Source: Pseudorasbora parva (taxonomy: Eukaryota; Chordata; Actinopteri; Cypriniformes; Gobionidae). From it: a stretch of DNA of 64,000 nucleotides. The stretch is taken from NCBI RefSeq assembly GCF_024679245.1, contig NC_090179.1, positions 4,903,320 through 4,967,319 on the forward strand, written 5' to 3'. A model generated the notes under the pieces. It worked only from the letters and a program-made list of their open reading frames with translations, was not told where the DNA came from and made no database searches. Shown here piece by piece: positions 14,014 to 25,379 of the stretch (position 1 is its first letter; each line of letters starts with the position of its first letter). Both the position numbers and the translations under genes were made by a program.

Positions 14014-14015
<2 letters not shown>
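12379..14015 (-). mobile_element. Nearly complete Tc1-like transposon
   Basis: The left end ATCCCTGACAAGTCTGGTCG and the reverse complement of the right end (CAGTCCCTGACAAAAGTCTT) form an imperfect terminal inverted repeat. The element is about 1.64 kb, with the transposase reading on the minus strand, and lies between two (TA)n arrays as expected for insertion at TA. Two in-frame stop codons are the main damage. Confidence 0.85.
12677..13678 (-). pseudogene. Tc1 transposase with two nonsense codons
   Basis: One continuous minus-strand frame of 334 codons starts at the ATG at 13678 (MPKIHPETKVLIIKRL) and ends at 12677. The first third carries a helix-turn-helix (STADVADTFNVSQHQVQRIK) and the linker RSGRPRKT. 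The catalytic acidic residues are visible in order: VDFSDESS, LQQDGAPSHTS and NIIEHMWGRMKE, a Tc1-type DDE triad. Two stops interrupt the frame, at 13466-13468 after LLAR and at 12896-12898 after KMLQD. No frameshift is apparent, so inactivation looks recent. It would have excised and reinserted this element at TA sites. Confidence 0.9.

Positions 14016-14065
<50 letters not shown>
14016..14065. repeat. (TA)n microsatellite
   Basis: About 25 dinucleotide units directly abutting the right end of the Tc1 element. Confidence 0.97.
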
Positions 14066-14068
<3 letters not shown>

Positions 14069-16007
14069 TGTATGACCTCTTCATTAACACCCATTAACAC
14101 TCTTAAGGTAAGAACACTACTTCCACTAGCAAACTCTGATACAGCTCTCCTAATCAGCTGCAGACACAAAGAGATAAGCTAATCCCTTTTCTTCGCTGCT
14201 GTTCAAACAAAATGAAGGTTGCCAAGATCCTGTTCTCAGTTTCTATGGTCTGACATGCCTTGTGAATTTGAAGAACTCTGAGAAAAGTGGCTGCCGAGTC
14301 TCTGTGCATTCCAATAACATTCTGATATTATTATTATTATTATTACTCTGATGTCATGGTGTAGCTTTGCCAAACATTGTAGTCGTAAGGTCATCCTTGC
14401 GCATGACAAGCATTTGTGTGTGTGTTTCTTATTCAAGTGTTAGAGTTCTGTGAGAAATTGGGTGGGTGAAAGCGGGTGAAGAAAGACGTGGGTTCAAATT
14501 CAGACAAGGTTTAAAGGTTTAGACAAATGTTCAATGAGAACTATAGGGTGGACATAACACTTTTTTTTATTACCGGTCTTCATCTAATCATCTTACTTCA
14601 TCTAATCCTTGATGGCATAGCTATAGAGTGGGTCATTTGTTCTCCAAGCTTCACATAATTTGTAGAAATATTTTGATCCTCCTGCACATTAAACTATTAG
14701 GAGTTATTTTTCTCAAGAAGTGTGCAGTTGGTAGTCTGGTAAAGAACATGACAACAGCGAAGCTTTGTATTTTTAAAATATGTGATTTATTAGGGGGAAA
14801 TGTTAAGTCTTTGACTGACTTTGTCCAGACCAGTATATGTTATGATTTGGTTGCTGATTTTCTATCTGGGATGTTTGTTTGCTAGTATCCTGACTGGGCT
14901 TATTAGTAAGATTAATATGATTTTCTCCAGAATATTCCTGGAGTCCTCAGTTGGTTTGAGATATGGGGAATGTGGAGGCAGGCAACATGTCTTCAGCATG
15001 TTCCTTAAAGGTACTGTATGTAAGAAATGTATTTCAATTAATCATAAAATGGCCCTGATATGTCAATAGACATTAAAGGACAACTCCGGGGAAAAATGAA
15101 CTTAGTAGATTGTTCTTTGGGATGCATTTTCATTAAAATTGAATGTAAAGAGTTTTATCGCTAAAAACAGATTAGTTTATAATGTTAGTTTATGGGGCAT
15201 AGAATAAGTAAAATTTAAATTGCAAGTTAATACCACTAACAAGGCTCAAAATAGCCTCAAACTCAAACGGTAGCAGAATGAGGGTCCTTACATGCAAACC
15301 GAAGCATTGAGAACTTTGTATGTGTACAAACAGTTTAATAAGAAGATACTTTATAAATATAGTATAGTACGCATATACAGACATTAGCCATCTTGGAAAA
15401 CAGTCTCGAAAAGTCGAGCCTCAAACACTGTGCTAAGTAAAGAACTGTGACTTGGAACCAGTGCGGACTCGGCAGAATTGCGCATCGAGGATGCATATCA
15501 ACCTCAAAGGGGCACTCCCTAGCACCCTTCTGAGACCTAAAATGACAAAAGGGACACGCAGGCAAATGTGAGTCCACAAGACCTAAAGTGCACATGAAGT
15601 GTGCCATTTAGGACAGGGCCTATCTCTGGTGTCTGATTCTTATTCACTTGTCTTTGGATCAGTAGATTCTGTACTCTCTCAGAAGATGTGCAATAGTGCA
15701 CCTTACAATATAATAGTAAAAAAAAAAAAAAAACATGGATTGCTTGCTAATTCTGTCCCTAGCAGGGAAGTGTTGTGTCATAAAAGACTTAAAGACTAAA
15801 AGACTAAAAAATCTTGTCAATGACGGGAAAAGGGGTAATCCTTTTAATGTGAAGGAGGCCACACCAGAACAGCTTCCAGCAAAACACTGGACAGAGAATC
15901 ACAGTCCCTCAACCAGCTGCTTTCTTCCCACATTGCATCCTGGTGCACCTCCCAAGGTAAACGGCACATACGTACACAACCGTACACATGACATAAACGA
16001 AATAAGG
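14066..16007. other. Non-coding stretch with possible repeat ends
   Basis: No gene recognised. At 15074 a TTAAAGGACAACTCCGG motif looks like the left end of another TTAA-flanked repeat, but I found no matching right end. A poly(A) run lies near 15720-15734. Short frames here have no domain support. Confidence 0.4.
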
Positions 16008-17667
16008 CAGGGGTGCCCAAACTTTTTCCTATGAAGGGCCAAAAATCAAACTTGATTGAGAGACGTGGGCCGAAAGTAATTTAAAAAAAAATCATAAATC
16101 AAACTGTATTAGGCCTACATTAAAGTTGCTATGGGTTTATTCATTTCATAATGTTTACAATAAATATAAAACAAATGTAATCTGATTAACTAATGCAGTT
16201 TTATTTGTAAAGTGTTGCATTTTAATGACCAATTAAATCGGCAACAATCCCCAAGTGTTCAATGTAAAATACGGTTCTATGTCAAATACACAATGATCCA
16301 GATTCATAATGTTGACGGATATTTTACTCTTTTAAAAAAGGAACAGACTGTTTGCAAATAGGGTTGGGCGATATCCCCTAAATAGGCAGTTGACAATGTT
16401 TACAGTAAAACATCGCAATGGACGATGATATCGTCGTTTATTTTTATTTTTATAAAAAGATAAAATACAGAGTATAGTAAATTATATCTCTTTACATAAA
16501 TACTGTTTTCTACTTAAAAACTATAATTTCATTATTTTATTAACCCAAATAAGGACTCACCCGCACAAGTTTCCACGTGATGGGGAAAAAAGGTAGCTTC
16601 CTTCCACTTAAGAAGAGTTGTGCACTTTTTATTCTAATTTATCTCTTTACATAAAAACTATTTTCTACTTAAAGCTCTATCTTCGTCATTAACCCAGTGT
16701 TTGGTATGTGAATGCTGTTTTACGTGAATATTACCACAGGAGTAAAAGCACAAAACTTTGTTTAAAAAGGAAATAAATTCGCAGATGTAACATTGCAGCC
16801 CTGGATGAGAGAGGTGGGCTGAGCCCAATTTAAGATCTGCCAGCTTTTTAATTCTGTTTTGCGTTCTGGTCACCCGATTTGATGGACATCTGGTTTCTTT
16901 TCTCAAATCTTCACTCGCGTCGCACTCATTTTCACAGGAAAATATTAATGCTTCTTCCTTTCGTTTGCGTATAATTAAGTAGGCCTATATTATACCCATT
17001 CACATCTATGGTAAAGACTGTAGGACGAATACCTTTTGACAAATTTTATTTTATTAAATTTTATGTTTGTGCTTGTTATTAGACTTGAGGCGCGTCAAGT
17101 TTATTTGAATAGCGCAGTTCACATGCACCCAGCTGTTTTACGCGTCAAGTTTATTTGAATAGCGCAGTTCACGTGCACCCAGCGGTTTTACTTTCGCTTT
17201 TTCTAGCGGTGCATACTCAAACATAGCCTAAATGTCTTGGCCCTGTGGAAGATAAAATTCACTCTTCAGCCCTTTTACAACAAGTGTTGCTTTGCAACAT
17301 CATGAAGACAAAGATATTAGAAAAGGTGTCTATCCAGCTCATGTCCCACATTCATCTCAAAGCGCAGACCGGCATAGGACGCATCTTTAAGGGGGAAAAG
17401 GCTAGGAATCTATCTACAAATCTTTTTTTAACTAATAATTAATTTTCTTATACTCTTTGGGTTACCATTATTTACTGATAATTGTTTAATTGTTTTACAG
17501 GCTGCAGTGAGTTGTTTCACTGACGGAAAATAAACATGCATGCTTATTATAATGTTTGAGCGTTTATCATTTCAAAATGTAGGCTCTCTCTCTCGGACCT
17601 CGGTGGGCCAAATCAAAGGTTACCACGGGCCAACTTTGGCCCGCGGGCCCTAGTTTGGGCATCTCTG
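16008..17667. mobile_element. hAT-type element with perfect 8-bp duplication
   Basis: The ends CAGGGGTGCCCAAACT (16008) and AGTTTGGGCATCTCTG (to 17667) are inverted copies with a few mismatches. They are flanked by the perfect direct repeat AAATAAGG (16000-16007 and 17668-17675). The 8-bp duplication and CAGGGGTGCCCAAAC ends are classic hAT. The 1.66-kb interior has no recognisable transposase; a minus-strand frame at 16658-16906 is open but without a domain I can name. It is probably a non-autonomous derivative with a tandem duplication inside. Confidence 0.85.
17091..17190. repeat. 50-bp tandem duplication
   Basis: Two copies (17091-17140 and 17141-17190), starting CGCGTCAAGTTTATTTGAAT and differing at two positions. 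It lies inside the hAT-type element and is probably a private replication slip. Confidence 0.95.
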
Positions 17668-17675
17668 AAATAAGG

Positions 17676-18886
17676 GAATCATCGTACCACAAAACCTTCT
17701 TCCATGGCTCCATCGTCCTGTTCTGACTCTTATATGCCCATGGTAGGCATCATCATGGACACTCTGACCAGTCTGCATCTACACAGCCCCATACACAGCA
17801 GGGTGCAATGCACATTCCTTCCATAACCAATATTACGTTAATATTTTAAAGTTTTGCGTGTTGATCTAAAGTTGCCATCATCTGAAATCTATGCAGTTGG
17901 TTGATTGTCTCACATCAGTGCATCAATCAGAGCAGAAGAAATTTCCCATTCGCCATGAGAGAATTTAAATAGAAACCCTAATGAGGGAAATAGATGAAAC
18001 ACAGCTGACACATATGAACTAATCATGATGGTAACTATGGGGACAGACGAGTGGCGAGGAGATGCAGGGAGGCGGAAGAGAAGGGATGGTGATGGAAGGA
18101 CAATGAAAAACCAATGGATGGTAATGGTAGGATGACTGGATGCAGGCATAGTAAAGACAGGATGAGACACAGGACTGGTGATGATGGTTGACCGATGGCA
18201 CAGACCCAGAGCTTCCCAGTGCCGACAGCCCACAACAGAGATGAAGGAGGGAGGAGCTGAGATGTACCTGGCTTGGCTGACGACAGCTGGAGGACGACTG
18301 ATGGAGACCGAGCCGGTGTATCCGTGTGGGCACAGACGAGGGGTGGAGGGAGTACAGCAACGTTGCTGGTGCAGGAGACCTAGACAATGTCATGGCAACA
18401 AGCACTGTAGGTGGAGCCAGAGTGTCTGATGACTGGGGCGATGGCAGTACGACCAAGGACAGAGGCAATGCTGACGGGAAGGAGAAACCTGCTGCAGTCA
18501 AAGGGATGGAGCGAAGGAGTGCAGAAGATGGCCCGTAAGTCCATGGAGGAAGAGGTGTGGTGACTGCCCGAGGGGGAGCCAGTCGGATGAGAGAACCTGG
18601 AAGAGCAACTAGGCTGAGTCTCTGGCGGAGTTGAAGGTGGGAAGAGCCAAGACAAAGCCAGCAGGTGGACAGGCCAAGATGGCACGAAGAGGTCGAAGGA
18701 GGAAGGCAAAGCCACAGGATCCTCTCTCACAGACGGGACTGGATGACTGGCTGAGCTTTGCAGTGATGGTGGCAACGGGATACTTGACAGACTTACTTTA
18801 AGTCTCTTTAACACAGTCCATGGAGATTTGAAGAAAGAACATCATTGTTCATGGTGCTGTCTAGAAACTGTGATGGTCGTTGGTTC
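17676..18886 (-). other. Probable decayed retroelement sequence, GA-rich
   Basis: From about 18040 the plus strand is rich in GATGG and GAGG, so the minus strand shows long frames rich in serine and proline (for example 18501-18019 and 18814-18380) with no motif I can place. It lies just downstream, on the minus strand, of the gag-like fragment at 18887-19286 and may be the continuation of the same retroelement. Nothing is recognised in 17676-18040. Confidence 0.35.
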
Positions 18887-19286
18887 CTAGCTGAAGTTGA
18901 TCAGCCAGTCCTCATTTTCTGTTGTCACTTGTCCCTTGTCTGCAGATGTCGTGGGCTCACAGCCCTGGTCAGACTTCTGATGGAGCTCCACTTCCAGGGT
19001 TGGATGTTGGCTCTGTTCTCTTCCTCCCGGGCTCTGGCTAACGTGTCGCAGTGGGTGGTAGCTCTCCATCCGTTGGGGGCTTGGACAAGTATTCCGTGGT
19101 CGATGGAGGTGATTCAGGCTCTGGGTCTGGCTGTGTCCTGGATCGGGACCAGACACTCTTCAGACACCAGATGAGGGCTTCCTTCCAGTTAAGACCGGTG
19201 GTGTCTGGGAGGTCAACGAGGTTATAGTAACTTGCCTCAATCCAGAACAGTGACTTCAGGGTCTCGTCGTAGTACTGGCTAATGAT
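18887..19286 (-). pseudogene. gag-like fragment of an LTR retrotransposon
   Basis: Starting just inside the (ATCT)n array, the minus strand is open for about 80 codons (DIISQYYDETLKSLFWIEA, then a LVDLPDTTGLNWKEAL segment) before a proline/glutamate-rich tail and a stop near 19046. A second frame continues to 18887 (LEVELHQKSDQGCEPTTSAD and a WLINFS end). From memory, this run of motifs resembles gag-like proteins of gypsy-type retroelements in zebrafish; I could not check it. The upstream part is replaced by the tetranucleotide array, and the frame change marks it as dead. Confidence 0.5.
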
Positions 19287-19287
19287 G

Positions 19288-19399
<112 letters not shown>

Positions 19400-19669
19400 C
19401 CACCACGTCCCGTTGGGGGCCGGGCTTCGTACAAACAAGCTCTTCTGATTGGCCGAGAGTCTCTGCTCTCTGCACAGGGCCTGCCGCTGCCTCTCAGATG
19501 CACAAATCACTTTTGCTCTACATTTCTCTGTGTATTTGGTGCAAAAGTAAGAGCGCGCCAAACTTGTAATTTAAAGGTGGAAAAAATGCGCGTGAGACTC
19601 GTAGCAGCATATTCATGCACTTGTAGAAAAATATCCAAGAAAAGTAATGCATTTGTGACCAATTATTCT

Positions 19670-20197
19670 TTTATTTTATTTTATTTTTTTATAACTTTAT
19701 TTAATTTTCTGATATGACATTTGTTTTATCAGAACAAAGGTCCAACAAAGGAAACAATGGTACGGTATACCGAATACATAAAAGTTAACCAATTCTAGTT
19801 AAGGATAAGTATTTCTGATACATAAAATAAAGGGGTTCCAAACAGATCACAGTCGTAACATCACGAAAGTAGATTAATCGTTACAAATATGTAATGTAGT
19901 ATGAGACCCAGTATATAATGATCATATTCTCAATACTGTATTATACAATAATATTCTCAAGCCTGTATTCTAATACAGGCTTCCAAATTTTCAAGAAAAT
20001 ATCATGCTTGTCTTGATTAATATATCGTAACTTCTCAATATGAATAATGCTCACTAGCTCACTCAGTAGCACATTGAATGTTGGAACAAAATCCAGTTTC
20101 CACCTTTGAAGAATCATTCTTTTTGCAAGAACCATAAATAAAGAAATACACTGTTTTTCAAATTTACTAAAAGATGGTACAGAAGTCACTCCAAAAA
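19670..20197 (-). mobile_element. 5'-truncated LINE (L1/Tx1-like) with 16-bp target duplication
   Basis: The insert is flanked by the perfect direct repeat TGTGACCAATTATTCT (19654-19669 and 20198-20213). On the minus strand it carries the last part of ORF2, with LFMVLAKRMILQRWK, then LSELVSIIHIEKLRY and DIFLKIWKPVLEY, which resembles the C-terminus of L1/Tx1-type reverse-transcriptase proteins. A 3' untranslated part follows and ends in an A-rich tail (AATAAAATAAAATAAAAG at 19670-19690 on the minus strand). The direct repeat and tail show target-primed reverse transcription with heavy 5' truncation. Confidence 0.85.
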
Positions 20198-20213
20198 TGT
20201 GACCAATTATTCT

Positions 20214-20736
20214 CCAAGTGTTCAACTCTCATTGCATGGATTCACATGTTAATTCACGGATGTGAAAAATTTGTCTGTGACTTCACATTTTTGATACGGG
20301 TGTGTGACTGCGTTTTGCACCATCTTTACTGCCGCAACTGTAGCAAAAATGTGAGCATATGAGTTTCCTCATGTGTGATTCGTAGATTAGGACTTGTGCA
20401 CCTGCAGTAAAGAATGTGTGAAGGTGAAACTGTTGTGTTTGTAAGAGAGAAAAAAAGCTTACAACTCCTAAAAGTTTTTTCTCTGTGACTTCAAATTTAT
20501 TGATACATATGTGTATATGCTCTACAGATACAAATTTCACTCTCACACATGTTCTGTTGTTTTGCACCAAATATACCTTCATACAAAGACATCATACAAA
20601 TGGAGACATGAGGAATAAACTTAAACCTCAGATTCAATAAGATGAATTAATCCACCCAACAGTGCCTTAAATATACACTAAGGTATTATGTATATTTTCA
20701 TGTAACTTGTGAAGTTTCTCTGTACGCTACACACGT
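20214..20736. other. Non-coding stretch
   Basis: Nothing recognised. Short AT-rich frames only. Confidence 0.45.
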
Positions 20737-20990
20737 ATCAATCAATCAATCAACTTTATTTATATAGCGCTTTTACAATCACGATTGTGTCAAAGCAGCT
20801 TCACAGTGTCAAACAGGATAATGTTATCAGCTTATTTTAATTTATCATATAGCGACAATGTTGGCAGATCAGTATTATAGTTTATAGACCTAATTCATAC
20901 ATTTTATTTGTATAATAAGTTGAATAACTTAGATCATAATTTTAGTGTCCCCAACTGAGCAAGCCAAGCCAAAGGCGACAGTTATACAGT
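20737..20990 (+). repeat. Dispersed teleost repeat starting (ATCA)n-ACTTTATTTATATAGCGC
   Basis: A short (ATCA)n tract leads into ACTTTATTTATATAGCGC and TCAAAGCAGCTTCACAG, a sequence I know as a very common dispersed repeat of ray-finned fish. It is non-coding here. The (ATCA)n start suggests a retroposon tail, with the body reading on the minus strand. I do not assign a family. Confidence 0.6.
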
Positions 20991-21737
20991 TGCGGTATAA
21001 CATATGACTCTTTACTATCCTCTACTCCCATCATGGGAATAGCAAACTGTTTGATGTCTATGTGATAGATAAATGATTCTCATCATTTTGATGCAAGGTA
21101 AATTTGTGTAAAATGTACTGTGATCACAATAGGAAAGTTGGTTTATTAAAAGTGTTTAATCGGATATTACACTAATGATATGCACAAACAGGAGAAGTGA
21201 GTGGGACACCCGCCCATAACAATATCACACTGGCAGGAGACACCCCCAAGGAGGGACATTGGGGCCCGTTTTCTTGCTTATGTTGACTGCCATGGTTTTG
21301 CAGTGACTTCTGCTTTGATCGTGCAAGCCTTTCCTGCCTGCACGCAGTGTCCTCCGAGCAACCCAGAGCTCTTCACAACACTTCAAAACCCTGTCTGAAC
21401 CTCACCAAAGAATACTTCCTGGATCAGGTGCAGCTGCACCACGGAGATGCTGGTTGCATAGAAACCAGCTAACGCCATCCAGGTCAGGATTTGGCTTTGA
21501 CCCCGCAAAACCCTTTAATAAGTATTACGGTTCCTTTGACTGTAAATCAATACCCCTTTGAGTTATTTGATCCGAATCAATTCCTTACAACACACAGACA
21601 AAACAAGGTGATTTCAACCTTAAAATGTACACTTTTAAATATACCAATACTGCTATCTCAAACACGGAGAGGCTTCTTCATGATCTCAACTAACAGATTC
21701 TGCAAAAAAGCGAAAATCACCTATTTTGAGAAAAAAA
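20991..21737. other. Non-coding stretch
   Basis: Nothing recognised before the left terminus of the DIRS derivative. Confidence 0.45.
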
Positions 21738-21992
21738 ACGTCCCCGGTTACGTATGTAACCTTAGTTCCCTGAGAACAGGGAACGAGACGCTGCGTCAGC
21801 TGACGCTATGGGGAACCCCTTCAGCGTGACAGGTGTCTGAAATCGCTATCAAATCACAATCCTACTGACCGTCGGCAGCTGGTGATGTCATCACCGTGCG
21901 ACCAGGAAGTATAAAAAGGCACCGTGCCAACATGACAACATCCGCTTCGTCTGAAGGGACTGTGGGCAGGCACACCTTGAAGCATGGCCATG

Positions 21993-22102
21993 TGACGCAG
22001 CGTCTCGTTCCCTGTTCTCAGGGAACTAAGGTTACATACGTAACCGGGGACGTTCCCTTTCGAAAGGGAACTCGCGCTGCGTCAGCTGACGCTATGGGGA
22101 AC
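21993..22102. repeat. Internal complementary region of DIRS A
   Basis: Positions 21993-22054 are the exact inverted complement of 21738-21799. Positions 22050-22102 (GTTCCCTTTCGAAAGGGAAC and onwards) are the inverted complement of the right extremity near 26812-26864. It therefore holds a copy of the joined ends, as expected for circle formation in DIRS replication. Confidence 0.9.
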
Positions 22103-25100
22103 GATATACCCACGCCGCCATGCTGAGGGGAGTGCACGCCCCTTACTGGCAGTGAGAACTGCCTGGACGAGTGTTCGCGGAAAGTCTGAACCACTCCCCC
22201 TCTAGCCACACAGGCTGCCAGTGACATCATTCCCCACGGTCATAGCCCAAGCTATATGCCTAAGAGAGAACCTAAACAAGTTTTAACTGAGGTTTCCTAC
22301 TCTCGGCTTGCTCGAGGGCCTGGGACCTACTACTTTCGAAGGAAGGAGTCCCTTAAGGGAATGTGGCTAGGGGACCCGAGGGCGCCACCAGCCGTCACTA
22401 ATTCGGGAAAAACCTTCACCGAATGCCACCAGGGAGGCCTCACCTGGCATCACTTCTGTGGGACACCCCAGCTTGGCCAACCCTGTCTGTCAAACAGAGC
22501 CTCCGGACATCGCTCTACTTATGAGCATCCAGACTGAGGGACTGCAAAGTGGCAGTGTCCTCCTCAGACCGGAACTCGGAGACGGGAATCCTGGAGAGCA
22601 GTACTCAGCTTAGTGCTTCTTACCCTTGCCATCGAGGGGAGTCTCTTCTGCTCGATCCTAGGATCTACTGAGCACATTTATTACAGGGGTGCTCAGGAGG
22701 CCTAAAAAAGGCCTATGGACTGATCTACCCGGGAGGCCCCGAGGGGGGCCTGCCCGTCTGATCAGACTCAAGCGGCCGTAAGCTCGCAGACGACCCTCAA
22801 TGAGGGGAGCTCTTAAGCCAGCTTGGTAGGTAACCCATGCTGAAGGCTAGCCAGTCCCTGTCCTGAAGGGACTGCGCAGCAGAAACGGAGTCTCGTTGTG
22901 CTAGGGCATAAGCCCGCCCTTGAGTTATACCGGCGCAGGCCGGGACCCACCGGCGGGCAGCCGCTAGCTGTCAGCCCAAAGCCAGTTATAAGTTCCTGTT
23001 CCAAGGAACCGTTTCCCCTCCAGGGAGGCCATGAGGCGCCTCCACCCAGCACTGTTAGTGTTAGCTGTTTGCTGTTAAAAGCCGCAGGAAGGTGGCTTTA
23101 CTGGTTCCTCAGGGGGCTCATGAGGCTATAACGCCAGAAGCCACCCACGCTAATGGCTAGCGTGTCACCGAGACCTTGGTCCCGGAATCCTTTCCCAAAA
23201 AGGCCCAAAGAGGCCTGACAGCATACTACACTGGCCTAACGAGCGTCCCAGCTCGGGGCTCACCCTCAGGCGGCCTGCAGGCAGGTGGCTTTACTGGTTC
23301 CTCAGGGGGCTCATGAGGCTATAGCGCCAGAAGCCACCCATGCTAATAGCTAGCTTGTCACCGAGACCTGGTCCGGGAATCCCTCCCAAAAAGGCCAAAA
23401 GAGGCCTGACAGCATAATACACTGGCCTACCGAGCGTCCCAGCTAGATCCTGTCAACCAATGGTCGGAACCCTAGGTCACCCCCTCAGGGGACGCCATGT
23501 GAGGCGTGCTGAAACTCAGCGAGCCCTTAAAGTCGGGCTGACAGTGGCTGTCTGCTGGCTGATGAGGACTGGGTATCCAGTCACTACCTAGGGACTCATC
23601 CCCAGGGAGGCCGTTAGGGGCCTACTTATGACGAGGTTTCTACTGCAGCCGACATTGTTGGGGGAGAACCCTCCCCGCTCACATGGGCCACGATGTCGGA
23701 ACTCACCCGCAGGGAGGCCTACTGAGGCCTACCACCTGACCCAGAGTTAACTGCCCGGACTGCCTCGGCTGGCGTCTCCCGCCAGCCAGCCTTCTATAGT
23801 CGGTCCGCCCCAGCGGCCCATAGCAGCCTTCTGCGACGGCACAGTCTCTCAGGCAGCGCCTACCAGCGTGGACCTAAAACACAATGCCCACAGCAGTGCA
23901 CTCAGCATAAAGCGCCTTGAACCCTCTAAAGCGAGGGGAGTACAACTTACGCCACCTGCCTCCAGGGCGGCCGTCTGGTCGTCCAGCGGTCCGCCGTCCG
24001 CGCAAGGGCATCAGCCGTGACAGTGTTTCGACTCCAGGGGAGCATCCTACCAACCGATGCTTTCAGATGGTTGCGAAGTACAGCTCGACCCGAGCCTAAA
24101 AGGTGAAGCAGAAGACACAGAGCAAAAAGTGAAAGATATTGAACACACACACACATAACCGGCCATTTCCTGAACCAAGCCGGGGGGCCGCCCAGAAGTG
24201 GCGGCCGCACTAGCTCTGGGGGGCGGGGCTAGCAAAACCAGTCTAACTGCGCACCGCGAAGAGACGCCTACCCCGTCCCCACGACCACTGGCTGAGTCGC
24301 GATTCATTCTGCTATACACCTTTTTGCATTAAAAACAACCCCCAAATGCAGAAGGGGGGTGGGCATTGGCCGGACGACCCTACTACGGGGAGGCCGGGTA
24401 GGGATACAAAGCTCCTGCGGGGATACCGACAGGAGCCCGGGGCAACCGCCAGGGCGATATGCCACCGCGAGACGCCACCGTCATCCCATCAACAGCCTAG
24501 GCCAACTTGATGCACTAGCATCGGTCTGATAATCCCACAACAACGGCCCTAAAAAGGACTGGGACAGACCTTACTGTAGTTCATGCGCTAGCCTAACCTC
24601 ACAAATTCATCTAGATATTTCACTAGCAGAGGTGCCAACGCTACCCAGAGGTGGCTACAGCTAAAAACGTTCGCCAGGAGAACATATGTCAGTTTATATC
24701 GCCGCTACATGCCCGCGGCATGTGCGGTGGCCTCAACTGCTCATATTACACATATCCAGAAGAGAAAACAGCCTTTATAAACTACTGTTGCTACACTAGC
24801 AAACATACAGCCTACATAAACACACTGTGTTTATACCAACATCGTTCTAGCCACCTTAACCGGGGAACTACAGGCCCACTTCTCCAACTGTTACACTTTT
24901 CTTCATCTTTTGTAGACAAAATATCCCTCAGGGAAGCATAGAGTCCAAACATACGGCATTGAAAAGAAGAATGTTTGCCCTAAAAGGGGACTCACCCGCT
25001 GTCTTCCGTGCCTCATCGCTTCATGTAACATGCATGCTTCGGCGCACTAACCTGAGGGCGGGGCGCTTTATTCTCACATGTAAGGCCGAGGAGTCGGCCG

Positions 25101-25379
25101 CGAAATCCCGCTTTTCCCAGAGACGATGCCCTGTGTGCGGGCAGAGCACACACCGGCCTGGCAGGCCTTCGTCAGAGTCTCACCTCCGCTCATCATCAGC
25201 CCGCGCGGCCTGGTGTAAAGCGCGCCCGGGGAGAAAACAGAAAAACAACAGAAAAACAAAGGAGGGGACACAACATCACTTCCGCGCCCTCGGGGGTGGA
25301 GACTCACCACCTCCCTTCCGGCGCTGGAAGCGGTTCTTCTCCCCGATGTCCCTCCTCCTGTTGCGGGTGTCCCGCCTCT
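22103..25379. other. Non-coding replacement region of DIRS A
   Basis: About 3.3 kb with no RT, RNase H or recombinase motif on either strand. It contains many GAGGCCT/AGGCCTC motifs. Element B carries a comparable filler in the equivalent place (43611-45600), so it is a family trait rather than random decay. Confidence 0.65.
23084..23450. repeat. Tandem duplication of about 194 bp in DIRS A
   Basis: Copy 1 (about 23084-23277) and copy 2 (about 23278-23450) share GGTGGCTTTACTGGTTCCTC, the CGCCAGAAGCCACCCA block and the GAGGCCTGACAGCATA block with scattered differences. Confidence 0.85.

Noticed and set aside
18019..18814. Long serine/proline-rich minus-strand frames as a host gene
   Set aside because: They follow from a GATGG/GAGG-rich plus strand and adjoin a retroelement gag-like fragment. 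No domain or exon signals.
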